Below, piece after piece: positions 1-11,827 of a stretch of DNA of 64,000 nucleotides. Position 1 is the first letter of the stretch. Each line of letters begins with the position of its first letter. The position numbers and the translations under genes were made by a program. Source of the DNA: Hydractinia symbiolongicarpus (taxonomy: Eukaryota > Cnidaria > Hydrozoa > Anthoathecata > Hydractiniidae); contig NC_079876.1 of the NCBI RefSeq assembly GCF_029227915.1, positions 932,001-996,000 of the forward strand. Direction: 5' to 3'. Below the pieces are notes generated by a model, which saw nothing but the letters and a program-made list of their open reading frames with translations, made no database searches and had not been told where the DNA came from.

Positions 1-166
1 TAAACTCATTTCCAAAACGATTTTTTAAATTATATTTTCACCACTAAAACGCATGAGACTTGTAGTTTTTAAAAATGTTTTCATATTTGATGAGACGCTG
101 AATAAAAGAAGTTTAATCGCCGGCAAACGAAAACCCGCCATTTCCCGTAAACCCCGAGCTTGGCCC

Positions 167-184
167 GTATAGTCAAAAGTATAC
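167..184. repeat. GTATA/TATAC imperfect dyad, example of a per-monomer element
   Basis: GTATA and TATAC form 5-bp inverted arms around the 8-base spacer GTCAAAAG. The dyad is present in almost every monomer. In class A monomers the spacer is GTCGAATG and the arms are kept. In the marker monomers listed below the left arm is mutated to GTTTA. A subset near 6-11 kb reads GTATACTCAAAAGTATAC, making two copies of the self-palindrome GTATAC. No bound protein can be named from this. Confidence 0.7.
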
Positions 185-271
185 AAAGAAAGTACCCAGG
201 GAGTAAACTCATTTCCCGAACGATTTTTTATACTATTTTTTCACCACTAAAACGCATGAGACTTGTAGTTT

Positions 272-293
272 TCAAAAATGTTTTCATTTTTGA
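272..293. repeat. Perfect 9-bp inverted repeat with TTTT loop, example of a per-monomer element
   Basis: The left arm TCAAAAATG (272-280) is the exact reverse complement of the right arm CATTTTTGA (285-293), separated by TTTT. It occupies monomer positions 106-127 and recurs across the array. The right arm is nearly invariant, while the left arm carries the recurrent changes C107T (TTAAAAATG), A109G (TCAGAAATG), and A111G with G114A (the TAAAGATA class). As DNA it could extrude as a short AT-rich cruciform; in RNA it would be a 9-bp stem. Function unknown. Confidence 0.75.
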
Positions 294-357
294 TGAGACG
301 CTTAATGAAAGTGGTTCAATCGCCGGCAAACGAAAACCTGCGATTTCCTGTAAATCC

Positions 358-370
358 CGGGCTTGGCCCG
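358..370. repeat. GC dyad CGGGC-TTG-GCCCG in class A monomers, example
   Basis: CGGGC (358-362) and GCCCG (366-370) are perfect 5-bp inverted arms around TTG. The dyad exists only in monomers with the GGGCTTGG ending. In the GGACTCGG and GAGTCGG classes the left arm is broken. In class A it abuts the GTATA dyad of the next monomer, sharing the G at 370, so two short inverted repeats lie side by side. Confidence 0.65.
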
Positions 371-1789
371 TATAGTCGAATGTATACAAAGAAAGTACGC
401 TGTGAGTAAACTCATTTCCAAAACGATTTTTTAAATTATCTTTTCACCACTAAAACGCATGAGACTTGTAGTTTTCAAAAATGTTTTCATTTTTGATGAG
501 ACACTGAATAAAAGAAGTTTAATCGCCGGCAAACGAAAACCCGCCATTTCCCGTAAACCCCGAGCTTGGCCCGTATAGTCAAGAGTATACAAAGAAAGTA
601 CCCAGGGAGTAAACTCATTTCCCGAACGATTTTTTATACTATTTTTTCACCACTAAAACGCATGAGACTTGTAGTTTTCAAAAATGTTTTCATTTTTGAT
701 GAGACGCTGAATAAAAGCAGTTTAATCGCCGGCAAACGAAAACCTGCGATTTCCCGTAAATCCCGGACTCGGCCCGTATAGTCAAAAGTATACAAAGAAA
801 GTACCCAGCGAGTAAACTCATTTCCCAAACGATTTTTTAAATTATTATTTCACCACTAACGCCCATGAGACTTGTAGTTTTTAAAAATGTTTTCATTTTT
901 GATGAGACGCTGAATAAGAGAAGTTTAATCGCCGGCAAACGAAAACCCGCGATTTCCCGTAAATCCCGGACTCGGCCCATATAGTTAAAAGTATCCAAGG
1001 AAAGTACCCAGTGAGTAAACTCATTTCCCGAACGAATTTTTAAATTATTTTCTCACCACTAAAACGCATGAGACTTGTAGTTTTCAGAAATGTTTTCATT
1101 TTTGATGAGACGCTGAATATAAGAAGTTTAATCGCCGGCAATCGAAAACCGGCGATTTCCCGTAAATCCCGGACTCGGCCCGTATAGTCAAAAGTATACA
1201 AGGAAAGTACCCAGTGAGTAAACTTATTTCCCGAACGAATTTTTAAATTATTTTTTCACCACTCAAACGCATGAGACTTGTAGTTTTTAAAAATGTTTTC
1301 ATTTTTGATGAGACGCTGAATAAAAGAAGTTTAATCGCCGGCAAACGAAAAACTGCGATTTCCCGTAAATCCCGGACTCGGCCCGGATAGTCAAAAGTAT
1401 ACAAAGAAAGTACCCAGGGAGTAAACTCATTTCCCGAACGATTTTTTAAATTATTTTTTCACCACTAAAACGCATGAGACTTGTAGTTTTTAGAAATGTT
1501 TTCATTTTTGATGAGACGCTTGATGAAAGTGGTTTAATCGCTGGCAAACGAAAACCCGCGATTTCCCGTAAATCCCGGGCTTGGCCCGTATAGTCAAAAG
1601 TATACAAAGAAAGTACCCAGGGAGTAAACTCATTTCCCGAACGATTTTTTATACTTTTTTTTCACCACTAAAACGCATGAGACTTGTAGTTTTCAAAAAT
1701 GTTTTCATTTTTGATGAGACGGTGAATAAAAGCAGTTTAATCGCCGGCAAACGAAAACCTGCGATTTCCCGTAAATCCGGACTCGGCCC

Positions 1790-1992
1790 GTATAGTCAAA
1801 AGTATACAAAGAAAGTACCCAGGGAGTAAACTCATTTCCCAAACGATTTTTTAAATTATTATTTCACCACTAACGCCCATGAGACTTGTAGTTTTCAGAA
1901 ATGTTTTCATTTTTGATGAGACGCTGAATATAAGAAGTTTAATCGCCGGCAAACGAAAACCTGCGATTTCCCGTAAATCCCGGACTTGGCCC
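1790..1992 (+). repeat. Chimeric monomer marking a one-monomer deletion
   Basis: The front half carries CACCACTAACGCCCATGAG, as in the monomer at about 3,050-3,160. The back half carries TTTTCAGAAATG and GAATATAAGAAG, as in the following monomer near 3,300-3,360. Alignment to the right-hand copy is at lag 1,217 before this monomer and about 1,420 after it, a difference of exactly one monomer. The switch lies in the identical stretch CATGAGACTTGTAGTTTT. Confidence 0.75.
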
Positions 1993-4900
1993 GTATAGTC
2001 AAAAGTATACAAGGAAAGTACCCAGTGAGTTAACTTATTTTCCGAACGAATTTTTAAATTATTTTTTCACCACTAAAACGCATTACACTTGTAGTTTTTA
2101 AAAATGTTTTCATTTTTGATGAGACGCTGAATAAAAGAAGTTTAATCGCCGGCAAACGAAAAAGTGCGATTTCCCGTAAATCCCGGACTCGGCCCGGATA
2201 GTCAAAAGTATACAAAGAAAGTACCCAGGGAGTAAACTCATTTCCCGAACGATTTTTTAAATTATTTTTTCACCACTAAAACGCATGAGACTTGTAGTTT
2301 TTAGAAATGTTTTCATTTTTGATGAGACGCTTGATGAAAGTGGTTTAATCGCTGGCAAACGAAAACCCGCGATTTCCCGTAAATCCCGGGCTTGGCCCGT
2401 ATAGTCGAATGTATACAAAGAAAGTACCCTGTGAGTAAACTCATTTCCAAAACGATTTTTAAAATTATATTTTCACCACTAAAACGCATGAGACTTGTAG
2501 TTTTTAAAAATGTTTTCATTTTTGATGAGACGCTGAATAAAAGAAGTTTAATCGCCGGCAAACAAAAACCCGCCATTTCCCGTAAACCCCGGACTCGGCC
2601 CGTATAGTCAAAAGTATACAAAGAAAGTACCCAGCGAGTAAACTCATTTCCCAAACGAATTTTTAAATTATTTTCTCACCACTAACGCCCATGAGACTTG
2701 TAGTTTTTAAAAATGTTTTCATTTTTGATGAGATGCTGAATAAAAGAAGTTTAATCGCCGGCAAACGAAAACCCGCGATTTCCTGTAAACCCCGAGCTTG
2801 GCCCGTATAGTCAAAAGTATACAAAGAAAGTACCCAGGGAGTAAACTCATTTCCCGAACGATTTTTTATACTTTTTTTTCACCACTAAAACGCATGAGAC
2901 TTGTAGTTTTCAAAAATGTTTTCATTTTTGATGAGACGGTGAATAAAAGCAGTTTAATCGCCGGCAAACGAAAACCTGCGATTTCCCGTAAATCCGGACT
3001 CGGCCCGTATAGTCAAAAGTATACAAAGAAAGTACCCAGGGAGTAAACTCATTTCCCAAACGATTTTTTAAATTATTATTTCACCACTAACGCCCATGAG
3101 ACTTGTAGTTTTTAAAAATGTTTTCATTTTTGATGAGACGCTGAATAAGAGAAGTTTAATCGCCGGCAAACGAAAACCCGCGATTTCCCGTAAATCCCGG
3201 ACTCGGCCCATATAGTTAAAAGTATCCAAGGAAAGTACCCAGTGAGTAAACTCATTTCCCGAACGAATTTTTAAATTATTTTTTCACCACTAAAACGCAT
3301 GAGACTTGTAGTTTTCAGAAATGTTTTCATTTTTGATGAGACGCTGAATATAAGAAGTTTAATCGCCGGCAAACGAAAACCTGCGATTTCCCGTAAATCC
3401 CGGACTCGGCCCGTATAGTCAAAAGTATACAAGGAAAGTACCCAGTGAGTAAACTTATTTTCCGAACGAATTTTTAAATTATTTTTTCACCACTCAAACG
3501 CATGAGACTTGTAGTTTTTAAAAATGTTTTCATTTTTGATGAGACGCTGAATAAAAGAAGTTTAATCGCCGGCAAACGAAAAACTGCGATTTCCCGTAAA
3601 TCCCGGACTCGGCCCGGATAGTCAAAAGTATACAAAGAAAGTACCCAGGGAGTAAACTCATTTCCCGAACGATTTTTTAAATTATTTTTTCACCACTAAA
3701 ACGCATGAGACTTGTAGTTTTTAGAAATGTTTTCATTTTTGATGAGACGGTTAATGAAAGTGGTTTAATCGCTGGCAAACGAAAACCCGCGATTTCCCGT
3801 AAATCCCGGGCTTGGCCCGTATAGTCGAATGTATACAAAGAAAGTACCCTGTGAGTAAACTCATTTCCAAAACGATTTTTAAAATTATATTTTCACCACT
3901 AAAACGCATGAGACTTGTAGTTTTTAAAAATGTTTTCATTTTTGATGAGACGCTGAATAAAAGAAGTTTAATCGCCGGCAAACGAAAACCCGCCATTTCC
4001 CGTAAACCCCGAGCTTGGCCCGTATAGTCAAAAGTATACAAAGAAAGTACCCAGGGAGTAAACTCATTTCCCGAACAATTTTTTAAATTATTATTTCACC
4101 AGTAAAACGCATAAGACTTGTAGTTTTTAAAACTGTTTTCATTTTTGATGAGACGCTGAATAAAAGCAGTTTAATCGCCGGCAAACGAAAACCTGCGATT
4201 TCCCTAAATCCCGGACTCGGCCCGTATAGTCAAAAGTATACAAAGAAAGTACCCAGGAAGTAAACTCATTTCCAGAACGATTTTTTAAATTATTTTTTCA
4301 CCACTAAAACGCATGAGACTTGTAGTTTTCAAAAATGTTTTCATTTTTGATGCGACGCTGAATAAAAGCAGTTTAATCGGCGGCAAACGAAAACCTGCGA
4401 TTTCCCGTAAATCCCGGACTCGGCCTGTATAGTCAAAAGTATACAAAGAAAGTACCCAGGGAGTAAACTCATTTAACGAACGAATTTTTAAATTATTTTT
4501 TCACCACTAAAACGCATGAGACTTGTAGTTTTTAAAAATGTTTTCATTTTTGATGAGACGCTGAATAAAAGAAGTTTAATCGCCGGCAAACGAAAAACTG
4601 CGATTTCCCGTAAATCCCGGACTCGGCCCGGATAGTCAAAAGTATACAAAGAAAGTACCCAGGGAGTAAACTCATTTCCCGAACGATTTTTTAAATTATT
4701 TTTTCACCACTAAAACGCATGAGACTTGTAGTTTTTAGAAATGTTTTCATTTTTGATGAGACGGTTAATGAAAGTGGTTTAATCGCTGGCAAACGAAAAC
4801 CCGCGATTTCCCGTAAATCCCGGGCTTGGCCCGTATAGTCGAATGTATACAAAGAAAGTACCCTGTGAGTAAACTCATTTCCAAAACGATTTTTAAAATT

Positions 4901-5769
4901 ATATTTTCACCACTAAAACGCATGAGACTTGTAGTTTTTAAAAATGTTTTCATTTTTGATGAGACGCTGAATAAAAGAAGTTTAATCGCCGGCAAACGAA
5001 AACCCGCCATTTCCCGTAAACCCCGAGCTTGGCCCGTATAGTCAAAAGTATACAAAGAAAGTACCCAGGGAGTAAACTCATTTCCCGAACGAATTTTTAT
5101 ACTATTTTTTCACCACTAAAACGCATGAGACTTGTAGTTTTCAAAAATGTTTTCATTTTTGATGCGACGCTGAATAAAAGAAGTTTAATCGGCGGCAAAC
5201 GAAAACCTGCGATTTCCCGTAAATCCCGGACTCGGCCTGTATAGTCAAAAGTATACAAAGAAAGTACCCAGGGAGTAAACTCATTTCCCAAACGATTTTT
5301 TAAATTATTATTTCACCACTAAAGCCCATGAGACTTGTAGTTTTTAAAAATGTTTTCATTTTTGATGAGACGCTGAATAAAAGAAGTTTAATCGCCGGCA
5401 AACGAAAACCCGCGATTTCCCGTAAATCCCGGACTCGGCCCATATAGTTAAAAGTATCCAAGGAAAGTACCCAGTCAGTAAACTCATTTCCCGAACGAAT
5501 TTTTAAATTATTTTCTCACCACTAAAACGCATGAGACTTGTAGTTTTCAGAAATGTTTTCATTTTTGATGAGACGCTGAATATAAGAAGTTTAATCGCCG
5601 GCAAACGAAAACCTGCGATTTCCCGTAAATCCCGGACTCGGCCCGTATAGTCAAAAGTATACAAGGAAAGTACCCAGTGAGTTAACTTATTTCCCGAACG
5701 AATTTTTAAATTATTTTTTCACCACTAAAACGCATGACACTTGTAGTTTTTAAAAATGTTTTCATTTTT

Positions 5770-8700
5770 GATGAGACGCTGAATAAAAGAAGTTTAATCG
5801 CCGGCAAACGAAAACCTGCGATTTCCCGTAAATCCCGGACTCGGCCCGTATAGTCAAAAGTATACAAGGAAAGTACCCAGTGAGTTAACTTATTTCCCGA
5901 ACGAATTTTTAAATTATTTTTTCACCACTAAAACGCATGACACTTGTAGTTTTTAAAAATGTTTTCATTTTTGATGAGACGCTGAATAAAAGAAGTTTAA
6001 TCGCCGGAAAACGAAAACCTGCGATTTCCCGTAAATCCCGGACTCGGCCCGTATACTCAAAAGTATACAAAGAAAGTACCCAGGGAGTAAACTCATTTCC
6101 CAAACGATTTTTTAAATTATTATTTCACCACTAAAGCCCATGAGACTTGTAGTTTTTAAAAATGTTTTCATTTTTGATGAGACGCTGAATAAAAGATGTT
6201 TAATCGCCTGCAAACGAAAACCCGCGATTTTCCGTAAATCCCGGACTCGGCCCGTATAGTTAAAAGTATACAAGGAAAGTACCCAGTGAGTAAACTCATT
6301 TCCCGAACGAATTTTTAAATTATTTTTTCACCACTAAAACGCATGAGACTTGTAGTTTCCAGAAATGTTTTCATTTTTGATGAGACGCTGAATAAAAGAA
6401 ATTTAATCGCCGACAAACGAAAACCCGCCATTTCCCGTAAACCCCGGACTCGGCCCGCATAGTCAAAAGTATACAAAGAAAGTACCCAGGGAGTAAACTC
6501 ATTTCCCGAACGATTTTTTAAATTATTTTTTCACCACTAAAACGCATGAGACTTGTAGTTTTCAAAAATGTTTTTATTTTTGATGAGACGCTGAATAAAA
6601 GAAGTTTATTCGCCGGCAAACGAAAACCTGCGATTTCCCGTAAATCCCGGACTCGGCCCGTATAGTCAAAAGTATACAAGGAAAGTACCCAGTGAGTTAA
6701 CTTATTTCCCGAACGAATTTTTAAATTATTTTTTCACCACTAAAACGCATGACACTTGTAGTTTTTAAAAATGTTTTCATTTTTGATGAGACGCTGAATA
6801 AAAGAAGTTTAATCGCCGGCAAACGAAAACCTGCGATTTCCCGTAAATCCCGGACTCGGCCCGTATACTCAAAAGTATACAAAGAAAGTACCCAGGGAGT
6901 AAACTCATTTCCCAAACGATTTTTTAAATTATTATTTCACCACTAAAGCCCATGAGACTTGTAGTTTTTAAAAATGTTTTCATTTTTGATGAGACGCTGA
7001 ATAAAAGATGTTTAATCGCCTGCAAACGAAAACCCGCGATTTTCCGTAAATCCCGGACTCGGCCCGTATAGTTAAAAGTATCCAAGGAAAGTACCCAGTG
7101 AGTAAACTCATTTCCCGAACGAATTTTTAAATTATTTTTTCACCACTAAAACGCATGAGACTTGTAGTTTTCAGAAATGTTTACATTTTTGATGAGACGC
7201 TGAATAAAAGAAGTTTATTCGCCGGCAAACGAAAACCTGCGATTTCCCATAAATCCCGGACTCGGCCCGTATAGTCAAAAGTATACAAGGAAAGTACCCA
7301 GTGAGTTAACTTATTTCCCGAACGAATTTTTAAATTATTTTTTCACCACTAAAACGCACGAGACTTGTAGTTTTCAAAAATGTTTTCATTTTTGATGAGA
7401 CGCTGAATAAAAGCAGTTTAATCGCCGGCAAACGAAAACCTGCGATTTCCCGTAAATCCCGGACTCGGCCTGTATAGTCAAAAGTATACAAAGAAAGTAC
7501 CCAGGGAGTAAACTCATTTCCCAAACGATTTTTTAAATTATTATTTCACCACTAAAGCCCATGAGACTTGTAGTTTTTAAAAATGTTTTCATTTTTGATG
7601 AGACGCTGAATAAATGAAGTTTAATCGCCGGCAAACGAAAACCCGCGATTTCCCGTAAATCCCGGACTCGGCCCATATAGTTAAAAGTATCCAAGGAAAG
7701 TACCCAGTGAGTAAACTCATTTCCCGAACGAATTTTTAAATTATTTTCTCACCACTAAAACGCATGAGACTTGTAGTTTTCAGAAATGTTTTCATTTTTG
7801 ATGAGACGCTGAATATAAGAAGTTTAATCGCCGGCAAACGAAAACCTGCGATTTCCCGTAAATCCCGGACTCGGCCCGTATAGTCAAAAGTATACAAGGA
7901 AAGTACCCAGTGAGTTAACTTATTTCCCGAACGAATTTTTAAATTATTTTTTCACCACTAAAACGCATGACACTTGTAGTTTTTAAAAATGTTTTCATTT
8001 TTGATGAGACGCTGAATAAAAGAAGTTTAATCGCCGGCAAACGAAAACCTGCGATTTCCCGTAAATCCCGGACTCGGCCCGTATACTCAAAAGTATACAA
8101 AGAAAGTACCCAGGGAGTAAACTCATTTCCCGAACGATTTTTTAAAATATTTTTTCACCACAAAAACGCATGAGTTTTGTAGTTTTTAGAAATGTTTTCA
8201 TTTTTGATGAGACGCTTAATGAAAGTGGTTTAATCGCTGGCAAACGAAAACCCGCGATTTCCCGTAAATCCCGGGCTTGGCCCGTATAGTCGAATGTATA
8301 CAAAGAAAGTACCCTGTGAGTAAACTCATTTCCAAAACGATTTTTTAAATTATATTTTCACCACTAAAACGCATGAGACTTGTAGTTTTTAAAAGTGTTT
8401 TCATTTTTTGATGAGACGCTGAATAAAAAAGTTTAATCGCCGGCAAACGAAAACCCGCCATTTCCCGTAAACCCCGAGCTTGGCCCGTATAGTCAAAAGT
8501 ATACAAAGAAAGTACCCAGGGAGTAAACTCATTTCCCGAACGATTTTTTATACTATTTTTTCACCACTAAAACGCATGAGACTTGTAGTTTTCAAAAATG
8601 TTTTCATTTTTGATGAGACGCTTAATGAAAGTGGCCCAATCGCCGGCAAACGAAAACCTGCGATTTCCTGTAAATCCCGGGCTTGGCCCGTATAGTCGAA

Positions 8701-8814
8701 TGTATACAAAGAAAGTACGCTGTGAGTAAACTCATTTCCAAAACGATTTTTTAAATTATCTTTTCACCACTAAAACGCATGAGACTTGTAGTTTTCAAAA
8801 ATGTTTTCATTTTT
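5770..8814 (+). repeat. 15-mer HOR (3,045 bp), copy 1
   Basis: Every recognisable variant here recurs 3,045 bp (15 x 203) downstream; for example, short frames at 5,909, 6,721, 7,330, 7,967 and 8,480 reappear at 8,954, 9,766, 10,375, 11,012 and 11,525. Diagnostic members are the GTATACTCAAAAG monomers, AAAGATGTTTAATCGCCTGC, GCACGAGACTTG, and ATTTTTTGATG with AATAAAAAAG near 8,401-8,430. It contains an older 4-mer echo (5,909 and 6,721, lag 812). Alignment begins near 5,770; upstream bases at this lag differ (GACACTTG against GAGACTTG). Confidence 0.88.
6051..6068. repeat. Variant dyad with two GTATAC palindromes
   Basis: A single G-to-C change turns the usual GTATAG into GTATAC, so two identical self-palindromic hexamers flank TCAAAA. 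It is seen in several monomers between about 6 and 11.1 kb (for example 6,051, near 6,863, near 8,082 and their 15-mer partners) and not noticed elsewhere. It is a private marker of the 15-mer HOR. Confidence 0.7.
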
Positions 8815-11800
8815 GATGAGACGCTGAATAAAAGAAGTTTAATCGCCGGCAAACGAAAACCTGCGATTTCCCGTAAATCCCGGACTCGGCCCGTATAGTC
8901 AAAAGTATACAAGGAAAGTACCCATTGAGTTAACTTATTTCCCGAACGAATTTTTAAATTATTTTTTCACCACTAAAACGCATGACACTTGTAGTTTTTA
9001 AAAATGTTTTCATTTTTGATGAGACGCTGAATAAAAGAAGTTTAATCGCCGGAAAACGAAAACCTGCGATTTCCCGTAAATCCCCGACTCGGCCCGTATA
9101 CTCAAAAGTATACAAAGAAAGTACCCAGGGAGTAAACTCATTTCCCAAACGATTTTTTAAATTATTATTTCACCACTAAAGCCCATGAGACTTGTAGTTT
9201 TTAAAAATGTTTTCATTTTTGATGAGACGCTGAATAAAAGATGTTTAATCGCCTGCAAACGAAAACCCGCGATTTTCCGTAAATCCCGGACTCGGCCCGT
9301 ATAGTTAAAAGTATACAAGGAAAGTACCCAGTGAGTAAACTCATTTCCCGAACGAATTTTTAAATTATTTTTTCACCACTAAAACGCATGAGACTTGTAG
9401 TTTTCAGAAATGTTTTCATTTTTGATGAGACGCTGAATAAAAGAAATTTAATCGCCGACAAACGAAAACCCGCCATTTCCCGTAAACCCCGGACTCGGCC
9501 CGCATAGTCAAAAGTATACAAAGAAAGTACCCAGGGAGTAAACTCATTTCCCGAACGATTTTTTAAATTATTTTTTCACCACTAAAACGCATGAGACTTG
9601 TAGTTTTCAAAAATGTTTTTATTTTTGATGAGACGCTGAATAAAAGAAGTTTATTCGCCGGCAAACGAAAACCTGCGATTTCCCGTAAATCCCGGACTCG
9701 GCATGTATAGTCAAAAGTATACAAGGAAAGTACCCAGTGAGTTAACTTATTTCCCGAACGAATTTTTAAATTATTTTTTCACCACTAAAACGCATGACAC
9801 TTGTAGTTTTTAAAAATGTTTTCATTTTTGATGAGACGCTGAATAAAAGAAGTTTAATCGCCGGCAAACGAAAACCTGCGATTTCCCGTAAATCCCGGAC
9901 TCGGCCCGTATACTCAAAAGTATACAAAGAAAGTACCCAGGGTGTAAACTCATTTCCCAAACGATTTTTTAAATTATTATTTCACCACTAAAGCCCATGA
10001 GACTTGTAGTTTTTAAAAATGTTTTCATTTTTGATGAGACGCTGAATAAAAGATGTTTAATCGCCTGCAAACGAAAACCCGCGATTTTCCGTAAATCCCG
10101 GACTCGGCCCGTATAGTTAAAAGTATCCAAGGAAAGTACCCAGTGAGTAAACTCATTTCCCGAACGAATTTTTAAATTATTTTTTCACCACTAAAACGCA
10201 TGAGACTTGTAGTTTTCAGAAATGTTTTCATTTTTGATGAGACGCTGAATAAAAGAAGTTTATTCGCCGGCAAACGAAAACCTGCGATTTCCCGTAAATC
10301 CCGGACTCGGCCCGTATAGTCAAAAGTATACAAGGAAAGTACCCAGTGAGTTAACTTATTTCCCGAACGAATTTTTAAATTATTTTTTCACCACTAAAAC
10401 GCACGAGACTTGTAGTTTTCAAAAATGTTTTCATTTTTGATGAGACGCTGAATAAAAGCAGTTTAATCGCCGGCAAACGAAAACCTGCGATTTCCCGTAA
10501 ATCCCGGTCTCGGCCTGTATAGTCAAAAGTATACAAAGAAAGTACCCAGGGAGTAAACTCATTTCCCAAACGATTTTTTAAATTATTATTTCACCACTAA
10601 AGCCCATGAGACTTGTAGTTTTTAAAAATGTTTTCATTTTTGATGAGACGCTGAATAAATGAAGTTTAATCGCCGGCAAACGAAAACCCGCGATTTCCCG
10701 TAAATCCCGGACTCGGCCCATATAGTTAAAAGTATCCAAGGAAAGTACCCAGTGAGTAAACTCATTTCCCGAACGAATTTTTAAATTATTTTCTCACCAC
10801 TAAAACGCATGAGACTTGTAGTTTTCAGAAATGTTTTCATTTTTGATGAGACCCTGAATATAAGAAGTTTAATCGCCGGCAAACGAAAACCTGCGATTTC
10901 CCGTAAATCCCGGACTCGGCCCGTATAGTCAAAAGTATACAAGGAAAGTACCCAGTGAGTTAACTTATTTCCCGAACGAATTTTTAAATTATTTTTTCAC
11001 CACTAAAACGCATGACACTTGTAGTTTTTAAAAATGTTTTCATTTTTGATGAGACGCTGAATAAAAGAAGTTTAATCGCCGGCAAACGAAAACCTGCGAT
11101 TTCCCGTAAATCCCGGACTCGGCCCGTATACTCAAAAGTATACAAAGAAAGTACCCAGGGAGTAAACTCATTTCCCGAACGATTTTTTAAAATATTTTTT
11201 CACCACAAAAACGCATGAGTTTTGTAGTTTTTAGAAATGTTTTCATTTTTGATGAGACGCTTAATGAAAGTGGTTTAATCGCTGGCAAACGAAAACCCGC
11301 GATTTCCCGTAAATCCCGGGCTTGGCCCGTATAGTCGAATGTATACAAAGAAAGTACCCTGTGAGTAAACTCATTTCCAAAACGATTTTTTAAATTATAT
11401 TTTCACCACTAAAACGCATGAGACTTGTAGTTTTTAAAAGTGTTTTCATTTTTTGATGAGACGCTGAATAAAAAAGTTTAATCGCCGGCAAACGAAAACC
11501 CGCCATTTCCCGTAAACCCCGAGCTTGGCCCGTATAGTCAAAAGTATACAAAGAAAGTACCCAGGGAGTAAACTCATTTCCCGAACGATTTTTTATACTA
11601 TTTTTTCACCACTAAAACGCATGAGACTTGTAGTTTTCAAAAATGTTTTCATTTTTGATGAGACGCTTAATGAAAGTGGCCCAATCGCCGGCAAACGAAA
11701 ACCTGCGATTTCCTGTAAATCCCGGGCTTGGCCCGTATAGTCGAATGTATACAAAGAAAGTACGCTGTGAGTAAACTCATTTCCAAAACGATTTTTTAAT

Positions 11801-11827
11801 TTATCTTTTCACCACTAAAACGCATGA
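8815..11827 (+). repeat. 15-mer HOR (3,045 bp), copy 2
   Basis: This is the tandem partner of the preceding unit. I noticed about ten substitutions over about 3.0 kb, for example CCCATTGAG at 8,922-8,930 against CCCAGTGAG, GGCATGTATAG near 9,700 against GGCCCGTATAG, and GAGACCCTG near 10,850 against GAGACGCTG. Identity is therefore roughly 99.5% or better, implying a recent event. Homology at this lag stops about 11,827, where GACACTTGTAG replaces GAGACTTGTAG. Confidence 0.87.

Larger units (their letters stand above)
167..369 (+). repeat. Representative 203-bp monomer (reference for numbering)
   Basis: This is the first complete monomer, from GTATAG at 167 to the base before the next GTATAG at 370. 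It shows the landmarks in order: GTATA/TATAC dyad (monomer 1-18), AAAGAAAGTACCCAGGGAG (20-38), CATTTCCCGAACG (44-56), a T/A-rich tract (57-75), TCACCACTAAAACGCATGAG (75-94), inverted repeat (106-127), GATGAGACGCT (126-136), GCCGGCAAACGAAAACC (156-172), TTTCC, then the GC-rich end. Length 203 is two more than a multiple of three, so an open frame cannot continue into the next monomer in register. One nucleosome plus linker is of similar length, which is suggestive only. Confidence 0.95.
1..5770 (+). repeat. Mosaic of 4-, 5-, 6- and 11-monomer repeats
   Basis: Shared rare variants give the lags. TGATGAAAGTGG recurs at 1,521 and 2,332 (811 bp, 4-mer). The monomer at 1,581-1,829 recurs at 2,798-3,046 (1,217 bp, 6-mer). 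About 3,470-4,060 recurs at 4,484-5,074 (1,014 bp, 5-mer). About 830-1,580 recurs at 3,061-3,811 (2,231 bp, 11-mer; TGAATAAGAG at 911 and 3,142). About 5,250-5,950 matches 7,483-8,183 (2,233 bp), inside the next block. No single HOR period governs this part. Confidence 0.8.

Noticed and set aside
285-335. Hammerhead ribozyme-like motifs (TGATGAG followed downstream by CGAAAA)
   Set aside because: The base before TGATGA is T rather than the needed C, no stem II can be drawn between GATGA and GAA, and no matching cleavage-site stem was found. The reverse strand has no core motif.
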